From Colwellia sp. Arc7-D (GTDB lineage: Bacteria > Pseudomonadota > Gammaproteobacteria > Enterobacterales > Alteromonadaceae): a DNA stretch of 64,000 nucleotides. A program made the position numbers and the translations under genes. The notes below the pieces were generated by a model. That model worked only from the letters and a program-made list of their open reading frames with translations. It was not told the DNA's origin and did no database searches. The stretch covers positions 124,001 through 188,000 of the forward strand of contig NZ_CP028924.1 of assembly GCF_003061515.1 (NCBI RefSeq). Direction: 5' to 3'. Positions 27,544 to 36,345 of this stretch are shown piece by piece (position 1 is the stretch's first letter; every line of letters begins with the position of its first letter).

Positions 27544-27666
27544 AATTTATCAAGCCACCCATAAAACTTGCTCATATTTTTAACAATAAACTACACTTAA
27601 TTTACCCTTTTTAAGTATGGTAATTGTGAATTTATCAAGCCACCCATAATAACTTGACCATATTTT
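27544..27666. repeat. Two direct repeats downstream of the RHS cluster
   Basis: Units at 27544-27580 and 27629-27666 share AATTTATCAAGCCACCCATAA followed by ACTTG, CATATTTT and similar spacing, with a period of 85 bp. A partial third copy (TTTATATAAAGCCAC) lies just before the first. They sit in the 300-bp gap between the last immunity-like gene and the pyrE terminator. They may mark past recombination of the RHS tip region. Confidence 0.6.
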
Positions 27667-27730
27667 CATTATGCTCAAACCAACGATTAATAACTTAATT
27701 TTCGAGTATTTGAAATGAAAGCCGAATAAC

Positions 27731-27757
27731 AAAAAAAACCTGCAAATTGCAGGCTTT
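27731..27757 (-). terminator. pyrE terminator
   Basis: On the minus strand the GC-rich hairpin CCTGCAA/TTGCAGG is followed by eight T (27731-27738), an intrinsic terminator just after the pyrE stop. On the plus strand the same hairpin precedes GCTTTT, so it may also stop RHS-cluster transcription. Confidence 0.88.
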
Positions 27758-27785
27758 TCGATTGAGTTGTAAGGCAACTTACAAA

Positions 27786-28427
27786 CTAAATACCGTAGTC
27801 TTCACGATATTTTCTAATACTTACTAAGCTATCAACCATGTCTGGTTGTTCTTCTAAGTAACTGATCACGTCTGCTAAGGTCACGATAGAAATGACTTTA
27901 GTATGAAAATCGCGTTCTACTTCTTGAATTGCAGAAAGCTCAGCTCGACCTTTTTCTTGTCTATCTAGAGCGATAAGTACACCTGATAATTCAGCGCCAT
28001 GTGCTTGAATAATTTCCATTGATTCACGAATGGCAGTACCTGCGGTGATCACGTCATCAACCAACATCACTTTACCTTCAAGAGCAGAGCCAACCAAGCT
28101 GCCGCCTTCACCGTGTTTTTTAGCTTCTTTACGATTAAAGCAATACGGCATATCAATATCATAACTGTCTGCAAGTGCTACTGCTGTCGTGGTGGCAATC
28201 GGTATACCTTTATAAGCAGGGCCAAATAACAAGTTATATTCAATTTTTGAATCTTGAAGTGCCGCTGCGTAAAAACGTCCTAAACGGGCTAAATCACGAC
28301 CGGTATTGAATAAGCCAGCATTAAAAAAGTAAGGGCTCGTTCTGCCTGATTTTAATGTAAACTCGCCAAAACGTAATACTTGTTTAGCTAAGGCAAACTC
28401 AATAAATTCGCGTTGATAATCTTTCAT
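27786..28427 (-). CDS. pyrE: Orotate phosphoribosyltransferase
   Basis: Joins orotate to PRPP to give OMP in pyrimidine synthesis. It has 213 residues, the normal length. The PRPP loop [17 protein letters not shown] is clear, as are [14 protein letters not shown] near the start and the [10 protein letters not shown] flexible catalytic loop. It follows rph by 18 nt on the same strand, the usual rph-pyrE operon, and ends before a strong terminator. Confidence 0.98.
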   Translation of the reverse strand: MKDYQREFIEFALAKQVLRFGEFTLKSGRTSPYFFNAGLFNTGRDLARLGRFYAAALQDSKIEYNLLFGPAYKGIPIATTTAVALADSYDIDMPYCFNRKEAKKHGEGGSLVGSALEGKVMLVDDVITAGTAIRESMEIIQAHGAELSGVLIALDRQEKGRAELSAIQEVERDFHTKVISIVTLADVISYLEEQPDMVDSLVSIRKYREDYGI

Positions 28428-28445
28428 TATTAGCTCCTAAATGGC

Positions 28446-29159
28446 TTAGTTTAAAGCGGCTTTTTGTATATCAAACAGTTCGTTAATGCTGTTTTTGGCT
28501 AGTGCTAGCATTTCTTGCATTTCGTCGAAGCTAAATGGCTCTTCTTCGGCGGTGCCTTGCACTTCAATTAGCTTACCTGTTTCTGTCATTACAACATTCA
28601 TGTCAGTATCGGCAGCTGAATCTTCAACATAATCTAAGTCAGACACGGCTTCGCCTTTATACATGCCAACAGAAACAGCAGCAATCATGTGTTTAAGAGG
28701 GTTGTTGTTGATAATACCTTTAGCTCGCATATGATTTAACGCATCAACTAAGGCTACACAAGCGCCAGTAATTGAAGCAGTACGTGTGCCACCGTCAGCT
28801 TGAATAACATCACAATCAACTGTAATTGTGTTTTCGCCTAAGGCGACTAAATCAACCGCAGCACGTAAAGAGCGAGCAATTAATCGAGAAATTTCTAATG
28901 TCCGACCACTTTGTTTGCCATTAGCCGCTTCGCGTCGCATACGCGTGTGAGTTGAGCGAGGTAACATACCGTACTCGGCAGTTATCCAACCTTTACCTTG
29001 GCCTTTAAGAAAGCGTGGAACGCCAGTTTCAACTGTTGCAGTACAAATAACTTTGGTATCACCAAATTCAATAAGCACGGAGCCTTCTGCATGAGCTGTA
29101 AATTGACGAGTAATAGTTACTGGGCGAATTTGCCCTAAAGTTCTGCCGCTTGGACGCAT
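28446..29159 (-). CDS. rph: Ribonuclease PH
   Basis: Phosphorolytic 3'-5' exoribonuclease that trims tRNA precursors and structured RNA ends. The family start [13 protein letters not shown] is at 29159, giving 237 residues. The frame is open 21 codons further upstream, but a TATAAT-like -10 box (29193-29198) lies there, so those codons are not used. Core motifs include the phosphate-binding [14 protein letters not shown] region, [20 protein letters not shown] and [18 protein letters not shown]. Confidence 0.97.
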   Translation of the reverse strand: MRPSGRTLGQIRPVTITRQFTAHAEGSVLIEFGDTKVICTATVETGVPRFLKGQGKGWITAEYGMLPRSTHTRMRREAANGKQSGRTLEISRLIARSLRAAVDLVALGENTITVDCDVIQADGGTRTASITGACVALVDALNHMRAKGIINNNPLKHMIAAVSVGMYKGEAVSDLDYVEDSAADTDMNVVMTETGKLIEVQGTAEEEPFSFDEMQEMLALAKNSINELFDIQKAALN

Positions 29160-29192
29160 GTTGAATTTCCTATCGTAATATAATTGCTGCGC

Positions 29193-29198
29193 ATTATA
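29193..29198 (-). promoter_or_regulatory. -10 element of the rph-pyrE promoter
   Basis: The minus strand reads TATAAT here, about 34 nt before the rph ATG. A weak -35 (TGTCAA-like) sits about 17 nt upstream. This supports the downstream rph start. Confidence 0.5.
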
Positions 29199-29326
29199 AT
29201 CGTTCGGATGGCAATTTGACATAATGACCTGACAAGTATTTTGAAATATAGTTAATTAAACTAAGGTCATACTATTATGTGTTTGTTGTTAGCTGCCTTT
29301 GCCCGTTAACGAAATTGAGAGTAATT

Positions 29327-29875
29327 ATGAAATTTCAGCTATTTTTTGTATTGATTTTATCTAGTGTATTGTTTGCTAACTTATCAAGTGCACAAGAGTC
29401 TGCGCGTATAGTTTCTATTGAATTAGAAAATGAATTACCTCTTTTTAGCAAGGTGTATGACGATAAGCGCGATCCATTTAAAGATGCACAAGCGGCCATT
29501 ACCTTAGCGCAGCAAACTAATCGAAATGTATTAATCGAAATCGGCGGTAACTGGTGTACTTGGTGTCATAAAATGGATGCCTTTTTAGAAAAGCATCCGA
29601 AAATTTACCAAGCTTTACATAATAATTATGTATTACTTAAAGTGAGTGTGAGCGACAGTAACGAAAACGAAGCCTTTATGAAGTCGTTACCGCCAGTGCA
29701 AGGCTATCCTCATATGTATGTTTCAACCAGCACAGGGCAAATGTTACTATCAAAAGATACCGCAGAGTTGCTTGATAACTTGGAATATTCTGAAACATAC
29801 TGGCTGAGTTTTTTAGCAAAGTGGCAGGTAAAAAATAATAAGGAAAATGTACATGACACCAATAAAAGCAGCTAA
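29327..29875 (+). CDS. Exported thioredoxin-like protein
   Basis: A 182-residue protein, taking the ATG at 29327, which begins a clear signal peptide (MKFQLFFVLILSS ... SSAQ); the open frame starts 16 codons earlier without support. The mature domain has a thioredoxin-type active site WCTWCHKMD (CxxC) after NVLIEIGG, and the PPVQGYPHMYV cis-proline region. It probably reduces or isomerises disulfides or protects a partner in the periplasm. It overlaps the next gene by 29 nt, so it is likely part of the same operon as the GMC oxidoreductase. Confidence 0.88.
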   Translation: MKFQLFFVLILSSVLFANLSSAQESARIVSIELENELPLFSKVYDDKRDPFKDAQAAITLAQQTNRNVLIEIGGNWCTWCHKMDAFLEKHPKIYQALHNNYVLLKVSVSDSNENEAFMKSLPPVQGYPHMYVSTSTGQMLLSKDTAELLDNLEYSETYWLSFLAKWQVKNNKENVHDTNKSS

Positions 29876-30629
29876 AAATATAGTCCGAAAAAAAGTGGCT
29901 AGCAAAACCATATCGCAAGTAACTTCATTTTTTGATGAAGGTTTTAGAACGCCAACATGGTTACAAAAAAAAGTGTCACGACGCAGTGCATTAAAGTCTG
30001 CTGCAGGCGCAACTATGGTGGCTGCTATGCCATTAAAAGCTTGGTCTGCTTTAGCCAACGAGCAATTAGCAAAAGTTTTACAAACTGATCCTTGGTTAAC
30101 CCTTGATGCCGTGCTCGCACATTTGTTGCCAGACTCACCAACCGGGCCAAGTGCAAATGAAATTCAAGTAACGCAATATTTATATAATGTTGTGCATCAA
30201 CAACCCACAGATAATGCCGAAATAGAATTTATCTACAAAGGCGTTGGTTGGTTAAATGGTTTTAGTCAGAGTCAATTACAGAAAAACTTTGTAGCGTTGA
30301 CACTGGCAGAAAAAGAAAAAACATTGCGCGCAATAAGTAACTCACGAGCGGGTGAAAATTGGTTAAGTAATTTAGTGAGTTATATTTTTGAAGCGATGCT
30401 TTCGCCGCCAAGTTACGGTGGTAACCCCAACGGTATAGGGTGGCAATGGTTAGATCACCAAGCTGGTTTTCCGCTACCACCTGCAGGTAAGCGATATTAT
30501 GAGTTACCGGGTCAACAACCTATTGTTAATAACAAGGCAGACCTAGTTGCTAAAACAAGTAAATCAAGCACACAAGTGGTGAGTCACCAGCAATACATTC
30601 GCTCGCAAATAGGAACTAAAAAAGCATGA
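29847..30629 (+). CDS. Gluconate 2-dehydrogenase subunit 3-like protein
   Basis: A 260-residue partner subunit of a GMC-type membrane dehydrogenase. A twin-arginine-like stretch SRRSALKSAAGATMVAAM near 44-63 and AMPLKAWSALA suggest Tat-linked export, but the roughly 45-residue lead before it is unusually long. The domain pattern (LDAVLAHLLPDSPTGPSANEI ... GNPNGIGWQWLDHQAGFPLPPAGKRY) is typical of family members. It overlaps the thioredoxin-like gene by 29 nt and the oxidoreductase by 4 nt, so the three are made together. Confidence 0.85.
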   Translation: MYMTPIKAAKNIVRKKVASKTISQVTSFFDEGFRTPTWLQKKVSRRSALKSAAGATMVAAMPLKAWSALANEQLAKVLQTDPWLTLDAVLAHLLPDSPTGPSANEIQVTQYLYNVVHQQPTDNAEIEFIYKGVGWLNGFSQSQLQKNFVALTLAEKEKTLRAISNSRAGENWLSNLVSYIFEAMLSPPSYGGNPNGIGWQWLDHQAGFPLPPAGKRYYELPGQQPIVNNKADLVAKTSKSSTQVVSHQQYIRSQIGTKKA

Positions 30630-32350
30630 AATATGATATTTGTATCGTAGGCAGTGGCGCAGGCGCATCACCCGTGGCTTATACCTTAGCTAATGCAGGC
30701 GCAAAAGTTTTAGTGTTAGAAAAAGGTGCTTGGTTAACCGAAAAAGAATTCTACAAAGATGAATTAGCCATTAGCTTGCGTGATGTTTACAACCCCAAGC
30801 TTGAAGATGAACAGCATGTCATTGAAGAAGAATATGAAAATGACGCTGGCGAAAGTTACTGGCAAGGTGAAGCAACCAGTGAGTCGGGTTGGAGCTTTTG
30901 GAATGGTACCGTAGTTGGCGGTTCATCAAACTTTATGAGTGGCTATTTTCATCGTTTAAAGCCGATAGACTTCCATTTAAAAACAGCATTTGGTGCAATT
31001 GAAGGGGCTAATGTTGAAGATTGGCCGTTGAGTTATGATGAACTAGAGCCTTATTATGCACTAGTAGAAAAAGTTGTTGGCGTATCAGGCCGAGTGACAA
31101 TACATCCACATCAAGAACCTCGCTCCACTGACTTTCCTTATCCTCCTGTTGCTGAACATGCAATTTCTTCTTGGATAGATGAGGGTGCAAAAAACATTGG
31201 CTATCATGCTGTACCTGTACCACGAGCAATACTTTCGCAACCTGCAATGGGCAGAAATAGCTGTGAGTATTCAGGTTATTGCAGTAGCTACGGTTGTTCG
31301 TCAGGCGCAAAAGGCAGTGGTAGGGCGGCATTATTAAATCATGCGGTTGCTACGGGTAATTGCACCATTACACCACATGCAAAAGTTTTTAAAATTGCTA
31401 CCGATAGCCAAGGTGAAATATCTGGCGTGCATTATTATGACAAAGCAGGGCGGGAAAAAGTGGTTCAAGCCAAATATTACGTGGTGGCTTGCCAAGCGGT
31501 AGAAACCTCTCGCTTATTACTGGCATCAAAAGGTGAAAAGTTCCCAAATGGTCTAGCAAATAATTCTGGAAATGTAGGGAAAAATTTAATCTTTAGCGGT
31601 GGTGGCACTGGCCGAGGTGATTTTTTCTATAAAGACTTAACGGCAGAAAAAAAGGCACAACTAACGCAAGTAGGACCCTTTATAAACCGCGCCTTACAAG
31701 ACTGGTATCAAATTGACGATAAAGACTTTAATGGTATTAATCGCAACGGTAAAGCCAAAGGTGGCACGATCGATTTCTTGTTTTATCAAAATCCAATATC
31801 ACGTGCGCAAAGCACAAAATGGCAATACGACGAAAACCAAGGTAGCGAACAGTTAATTTGGGGCGAAGAACTAAAGCAAAGCATGAAAGCTGAATTTACA
31901 ACGTATAAAACACTGCGTTTTGAAGTGTTTAACGATTGGCTCCCCAACGACAATTGTTTTGTTGATTTAGATGAAGAAGTTACCGACAAGTGGGGCGACC
32001 AAGTGGCTAAAATACGTATTGGCGCGCATAACCATGATTTAGATGTAGGTGAATACTTAGCTGAAAAGGCGGAAAAACTGCTTAGCGAAATGGGCGCAAC
32101 AAACATTTCATCATCTATCAGCAGTGCACCCGCATCCAACTTAATGGCAGGTGGTTGTCGTTTTGGACATGACCCTAAAACCTCAGTGTTGAATAAAAAC
32201 TGCGAAACCCATGAAGTTAAAAACCTATTTGTTACCGATGCTTCATTTATGCCAACAGGTGGCAGTGTGCCGTACACGTTTACTATATATGCCAACTCAT
32301 TTCGTGTGGCTGATCATATTAAATCTCGTTGGCAAAAAGCCAATGCTTAA
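30626..32350 (+). CDS. GMC family FAD-dependent oxidoreductase
   Basis: A 574-residue flavoprotein of the gluconate/sorbitol/fructose dehydrogenase branch. The FAD Rossmann motif GSGAGASP is at residues 8-15, with the second GMC signature NGTVVGGSSNFMSGYFHR. The C-terminus has VTDASFMPTGGSVPYTF. A Cys-rich stretch near 212-228 (SCEYSGYCSSYGC) is typical of this branch. The sugar or alcohol substrate is unknown. It has no signal of its own and would ride with the subunit-3-like partner, with which it overlaps by ATGA. Confidence 0.92.
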   Translation: MKYDICIVGSGAGASPVAYTLANAGAKVLVLEKGAWLTEKEFYKDELAISLRDVYNPKLEDEQHVIEEEYENDAGESYWQGEATSESGWSFWNGTVVGGSSNFMSGYFHRLKPIDFHLKTAFGAIEGANVEDWPLSYDELEPYYALVEKVVGVSGRVTIHPHQEPRSTDFPYPPVAEHAISSWIDEGAKNIGYHAVPVPRAILSQPAMGRNSCEYSGYCSSYGCSSGAKGSGRAALLNHAVATGNCTITPHAKVFKIATDSQGEISGVHYYDKAGREKVVQAKYYVVACQAVETSRLLLASKGEKFPNGLANNSGNVGKNLIFSGGGTGRGDFFYKDLTAEKKAQLTQVGPFINRALQDWYQIDDKDFNGINRNGKAKGGTIDFLFYQNPISRAQSTKWQYDENQGSEQLIWGEELKQSMKAEFTTYKTLRFEVFNDWLPNDNCFVDLDEEVTDKWGDQVAKIRIGAHNHDLDVGEYLAEKAEKLLSEMGATNISSSISSAPASNLMAGGCRFGHDPKTSVLNKNCETHEVKNLFVTDASFMPTGGSVPYTFTIYANSFRVADHIKSRWQKANA

Positions 32351-32360
32351 GGCATTAAAC

Positions 32361-32388
32361 AGCAAGGTTATTAAGGCATAATCTTGCT
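32361..32388 (+). terminator. Possible terminator of the GMC operon
   Basis: AGCAAGGTTAT and ATAATCTTGCT pair over 11 bp with one wobble around a 6-nt loop, 11 nt after the GMC stop. No T-tract follows, so termination is only suggested. Confidence 0.4.
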
Positions 32389-32472
32389 TACTTACCCCTA
32401 TTAAACTAGATACCAAGTATCAGCTAGGGCATAATTCACCACAATGTTAACTTTAACTCTTTAGGCAATTCT

Positions 32473-33336
32473 ATGATCCATAGTATGACAGCATTCTCTC
32501 GTCATGAAATTAAAGGCGACTGGGGCAATGCAGTTTGGGAAATTCGCAGTGTGAATCAACGTTTCCTCGAAACTTACTTTCGCTTACCTGAACAATTCAG
32601 AAGCATAGAGCCAGTTTTACGTGAAAGATTTCGTAAACAACTAAACCGCGGAAAAGTAGAGTGTAATTTACGATTTAACGCTAATCCAGGTGAAAAAAGC
32701 AATTTATCAATGAATACAGCGCTTGCTGAAAATTTGTTAAAACATGCAAATTGGATCAATGAGCAAACATTGAATAGCCAAATTAACCCGCTTGAAATCA
32801 TGCGATGGCCTGGCGTAATGGAAGCCGAAGAGTCAGACATGAATGCCATTCAAGCTGAAATTCTTGCCGGTTTTGACCAAGCACTAGAAGACTTTATTGT
32901 TGCCCGAGCAGATGAAGGTACCAACATGAAAGTGCTTATCGAACAACGCTTAGACGGCATTGTCGAGCAAGCCGATATTGTTAAAGGCCATATGCCAGAA
33001 ATCATTGCATGGCAACGCAAACGCATTACCGACAAGTTTGCTGATGCTAACATCGAACTAGAATCTTCACGTGTAGAGCAAGAGTTAGTATTACTCGCGC
33101 AAAAAATGGACGTTGACGAAGAAATTGATCGCCTATTTAGCCACGTAAAAGAAACTCGCAGCATCTTGAAAAAGGGCGGCGCACAAGGCCGACGTTTAGA
33201 CTTTATGATGCAAGAGTTTAACCGTGAAGCGAATACTTTAGGCTCTAAATCTATTAATGCTGACATCACTAATTCAGCGGTAGAGTTAAAAGTGCTAATT
33301 GAGCAGATGCGTGAGCAGATCCAGAATATAGAATAA
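32473..33336 (+). CDS. yicC: YicC family endoribonuclease
   Basis: A 287-residue protein of the widely conserved YicC family, reported to be an endoribonuclease involved in small-RNA turnover. The start MIHSMTAFSRHE and EIRSVNQRFLETYFRLPEQ are family hallmarks. The C-terminal DUF1732 region has EQELVLLAQKMDVDEEIDRL, HVKETRSIL and GRRLDFMMQEFNREANTLGSK. The last seven codons and stop overlap the left attachment site of a genomic island, and the native sequence is preserved by the island's copy. Confidence 0.96.
   Translation: MIHSMTAFSRHEIKGDWGNAVWEIRSVNQRFLETYFRLPEQFRSIEPVLRERFRKQLNRGKVECNLRFNANPGEKSNLSMNTALAENLLKHANWINEQTLNSQINPLEIMRWPGVMEAEESDMNAIQAEILAGFDQALEDFIVARADEGTNMKVLIEQRLDGIVEQADIVKGHMPEIIAWQRKRITDKFADANIELESSRVEQELVLLAQKMDVDEEIDRLFSHVKETRSILKKGGAQGRRLDFMMQEFNREANTLGSKSINADITNSAVELKVLIEQMREQIQNIE
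33316..33335 (+). other. Left attachment site (attL)
   Basis: CAGATCCAGAATATAGAATA encodes the last YicC residues QIQNIE plus the first two bases of its stop codon. It is matched at 44842-44861 with one difference. Confidence 0.87.
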
Positions 33337-33420
33337 AGGTTCTTTGAGTGTCATGGTTATTCTAAGTGGCTGTAATAAAAGGTAGTTCCGGTGTCATTTA
33401 GTTGCAGTGGTCTTCACCTT

Positions 33421-33445
33421 TATGGTGGCAGGTAAGGTGGCAGAA
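33421..33445 (+). repeat. Arm-type integrase-site-like repeats, left end
   Basis: TATGGTGGCA (33421-33430) and AAGGTGGCAGAA (33434-33445) are two close copies of a GGTGGCA core between attL and the integrase. Matching pairs occur just inside the right end at 44751-44772. This fits arm-type binding sites of a P4-like integrase, by inference only. Confidence 0.5.
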
Positions 33446-33491
33446 TTGGTGTGTTCATGTAGAATACAATAATCTGTCACCCTTTTTGTAA

Positions 33492-34711
33492 GTGTATATG
33501 AATGGCGCTCAGTTAAGATCAAGACTCAAAGATGGAAAAGTTGGTAAGTTTAATGTTGACCGTGGCTTATATTTTCGAGTCACTGTTGAAAGAACTGCTT
33601 TTTGGATTGTTAGGTACACGGTTAACAATAAACGACGAGAAATAACTATTGGCAGGTATGGAAGGCCGTCAGAAGGGCTTTCATTAGCAAATGCCAAGTT
33701 AAAAGCTGCAATTGTTAGACCTCATGTAAACGATGGAATAGATCCAATAGCTGAGAAAAAGCGAACACCACTTCTTAATTTAAATACTGTTGATAAAGTT
33801 GCAGAAGACTGGCTTAAACCTGTGATAAACGTCTAGAAAACCCACAAATTCCACGTAGAGTCTATAAAAAAGATATTTCACCAGCTATTGGGGAGCTATC
33901 TGTTGATAGAGTTAACCCCAGAGATATTTTAGGCTTAATTCGTTCTATTGCAGGGACTAATCGTCCCACTATCGCTAATGCTGCATTGATTCAATGTAAG
34001 CAAATTTTTAATCATGCGATTAAACTTGGCTTAGTTGAATATAACGTTGCTCAAGCATTTAATAATAAAGATGCAGGGGGAATAGAAAAATCTCGCACGC
34101 GTGCATTATCTTTTGATGAACTAAAAATTGTTTTTGTCATTTTCCAAGAGCACTCCCATCAGTTTACTCGTGAAAACTATATTGCTTGTTTGTTTAGGAG
34201 TTAGAAAAGGGGAGTTGATAGCTGCAAAATGGAGCGAATTTGATCTTGATAATTTAATTTGGCGTTTAAGTGCCGATCGGACAAAAACAAAAGCGGAAAT
34301 AAAAATTCTTTTATCCATAGGTTTAAAACCTTTTTTTGAAGAACTCAAATTGCGTTCATACGGCTCTGAATATTTATTTCCTTCAAGAAGAGTAAACAAA
34401 AGAAGATCTTATATTTCTGATGATACTTTAAACCATGCGTTGGCAAAGTTATTTGTAAACAAAGGTTATAAAAAGAAAAAAATTTTCCTGATGTGTTTGC
34501 TAGTTCAGGAATTGAACATTTTGTAATACACGATTTACGTCGTACCTGTCGCAGTTTGTTAGCTGAAATTGGCATTCCAAGTCATATTGCTGAACGATGT
34601 TTAAATCATAAGATTAAAGGTGTTGAAGGTATCTATGATCGTTATGATTATTTTGAAGAAAGGAAAGATGCATTAGGACAATTATTTGATGCTCTTGATA
34701 GTTATTTTTAA
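33492..34711 (+). pseudogene. int: P4-type tyrosine integrase, broken by three frame changes
   Basis: Four consecutive frames encode one integrase of about 400 residues. The N-terminal DUF4102-like domain (33492-33836) has GLYFRVTVERTAFWIVRYTV and ITIGRYG. The core-binding part (33840-34200) has ISPAIGELSVDRV and FNHAIKLGLV. The first catalytic part (34128-34526) holds Arg in LGVRKGELIAAKW. The last part (34493-34711) has HDLRRTCRSLLAE, the LNH motif and the nucleophile Tyr region GIYDRYDYF. Shifts occur near 33825, 34135 and 34480, the last at an A-rich run. All catalytic residues survive, so either the gene is recently dead or some shifts are sequencing errors. It directs insertion at yicC. 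Confidence 0.88.
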
Positions 34712-34820
34712 CTTCATTTATGTTTCTTTAGCGGGGTGGGGAATAAGATTTGGTTGAATTATTCAATTACATTTTATATTGCCCCTAAAAATGACAGTGT
34801 GCTCCAGCAGCAACCGAAGG

Positions 34821-34839
34821 AGTAACTTATATAGTTACT
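34821..34839. terminator. Hairpin after the HEPN-like gene
   Basis: AGTAACT and AGTTACT form a 7-bp stem around TATAT, about 23 nt past the end of the extended minus-strand HEPN-like frame and about 110 nt after the integrase. It could end either transcript. It is followed by few T. Confidence 0.4.
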
Positions 34840-34861
34840 TTGAGCCTATTAGCAATCCCGC

Positions 34862-35422
34862 TTAAATATCTTGATATGTTACGGTTCTGCTTTCTGCAAT
34901 TTTTATTATTAGATTAGAAAACAAATCAGAAAACCAAACTCCTGCTGAAACGAAAACTTCTAATTCTTCAGCTGTTATAAGTAGGTCTGACTTGTCTTTT
35001 GGGTGAGTAATTCTATCTCAGATTTTAATGGCTGCTTTAAAATGGTTAAAGCCGGCTCCTTTATCAATTTCGTATTCAACGCCAATTACTTTTATAAGGT
35101 AAGTAGCCGTAAATAATAAACTTGGAGCTAGGCCTGTTTGAGAAGTTCGACTTTTTACGACACCGTTGTCAGCAATATAAAATGATTTTTCTTGCAATAG
35201 ATTAATTTCATGAACTTCTAAAACCTTGCTTTCTAGATTTCCTTTAACTGTTACCTGCTTTAATTGGAATAGAGTTTCTTCAATTAATGCAAAATAGGAG
35301 CGAACTAAGCCTCTATTAATAAAATCTTCCGGGTAATCATTGGCATCTAAATCTTTACAAAACTCATAGTCTTTAAATAGTTCTTTGTGAGTTTCGTCTA
35401 GTGACTGAAGAGAAGTAATCAT
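34862..35422 (-). pseudogene. HEPN-like protein interrupted by an in-frame TGA
   Basis: The frame from 35422 runs 134 codons to a TGA at 35018-35020, then continues in the same frame for 52 more codons to a TAA at 34862. Around the stop it reads AAIKI-stop-DRITHPKDKSDL. If the TGA was CGA (Arg), this gives RDRITH, an Rx4H motif like the catalytic motif of HEPN ribonucleases, in the usual context before a Pro-Lys. The full product would be about 186 residues. HEPN proteins are often toxins or defence RNases. It is the last unit of the minus-strand array, after the HNH gene. The HEPN assignment rests on this motif only. Confidence 0.6.
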
Positions 35423-35433
35423 ATATACCTAGT

Positions 35434-35502
35434 AACATAAAAAAGGGCTAAAAATAACTGGTTATAATAGCTAGGAACGAGCACAGCCAGCTGCACTTTG
35501 TC
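35434..35502 (-). repeat. Inter-gene hairpin element R1
   Basis: Lies between the HNH and HEPN-like genes. Arms AACTGGTT (35456-35463) and AGCCAGCT (35485-35492) pair imperfectly around a loop containing the conserved AGGAAC (35473-35478). The flanking AAC (35434) and TTTGTC (to 35502) match R2 and R3 in position. Its second small hairpin is degenerate. Confidence 0.6.
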
Positions 35503-35528
35503 TTGATTAAACAGTTTGATAAGTTTCA

Positions 35529-36017
35529 TCAGTACCAAGGCTGAATCTTACTTGATGTGACGCCTTTTTTTGCCCTTTTGTTATTGTTACAAGAAAAGCA
35601 AAGGAGCTGAATATTTGTTATATCATTAAAGCCAAACTTATCCAAAGGGACTATATGGTCGTAATTAGGTCTATTGTCTAGATTCCAAAGTCCTGTCAGA
35701 TCCTTATTACATAAAACACAGCGCCCCCTATCACGAAAGAAAACAGCCTTTTTTACCCAAACGGCTATATTCACTCTTTTAGCTTTTCCCTTATCAGTGA
35801 GAAATGCCTTTAAATTTATTGGACAGCTACTTTTATCCTCCTCTTCGAAAATATCAGCTAACATTTGGTTAAAGTCCAGCAAAAGCTCTCGATTTGGAAA
35901 TAATACAAAAAAAACTTCATTTGAGGTTTTTTCAATTAGTTTACTATATGAACCATCGCTTGCTAGATGATTCATATAATCATAGCAACCTTCTTCAGGG
36001 GCTAGATACTTATGCAA
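35529..36017 (-). CDS. HNH endonuclease, probably 5'-incomplete
   Basis: The 162-residue frame has a C-terminal HNH zinc-finger nuclease domain: FFRDRGRCVLC with CNKDL, then YDHIVPLDKFG (catalytic DH), and IQLLCFSCNNNKRAKK (second CxxC). The only available start is TTG at 36017. The frame stays open with protein-like sequence for a further 41 codons upstream (ending LYDEHLNDFDLNES after a TAA at 36141-36143), where no start is seen. An ATG-started frame MVTVKFFYFLGK lies just upstream in another frame, so a frameshift near 36135 is possible. It may be a defence nuclease, given its position in the island. Confidence 0.75.
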   Translation of the reverse strand: MHKYLAPEEGCYDYMNHLASDGSYSKLIEKTSNEVFFVLFPNRELLLDFNQMLADIFEEEDKSSCPINLKAFLTDKGKAKRVNIAVWVKKAVFFRDRGRCVLCNKDLTGLWNLDNRPNYDHIVPLDKFGFNDITNIQLLCFSCNNNKRAKKGVTSSKIQPWY

Positions 36018-36345
36018 TCCACTATCGTGATAAAACTCCTGAAATGTTTGATAAGAAATATCGTAATGTTGAAGTGCTCGTTCAACAGGTAAAACTATAC
36101 TTTCATTCAGGTCAAAATCATTTAGGTGCTCATCATATAATTAGTTACAACCCAACCAATAAATCCGTGAAAAATTGTATCTTTTTCAAACTTCCCAAGA
36201 AAATAAAAAAATTTTACCGTCACCATAGAAGTCGTTCAAATTTCGAGAGTATTCGAACTGGCTCCTTAGAACATTACTAATAGCGTTACAAAAAAAATAT
36301 GTTTGATAAAACTTGAACTCTTCCATTCAACTTCTCATGAAAATT
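36018..36345. other. Upstream region of the HNH gene
   Basis: The plus-strand 128-codon frame here is antisense to coding-like sequence and is not called. The minus strand contains probable N-terminal coding sequence of the HNH gene (to about 36140, perhaps to 36230 after a frame change) and a poly-T stretch. Confidence 0.4.

Noticed and set aside
31786..32295. 169-codon minus-strand ORF inside the GMC gene
   Set aside because: It is a mirror frame of a strongly supported flavoprotein gene.
35894..36280. 128-codon plus-strand ORF
   Set aside because: It is antisense to the well-supported HNH reading frame and its upstream extension, and its product looks like shadow coding.
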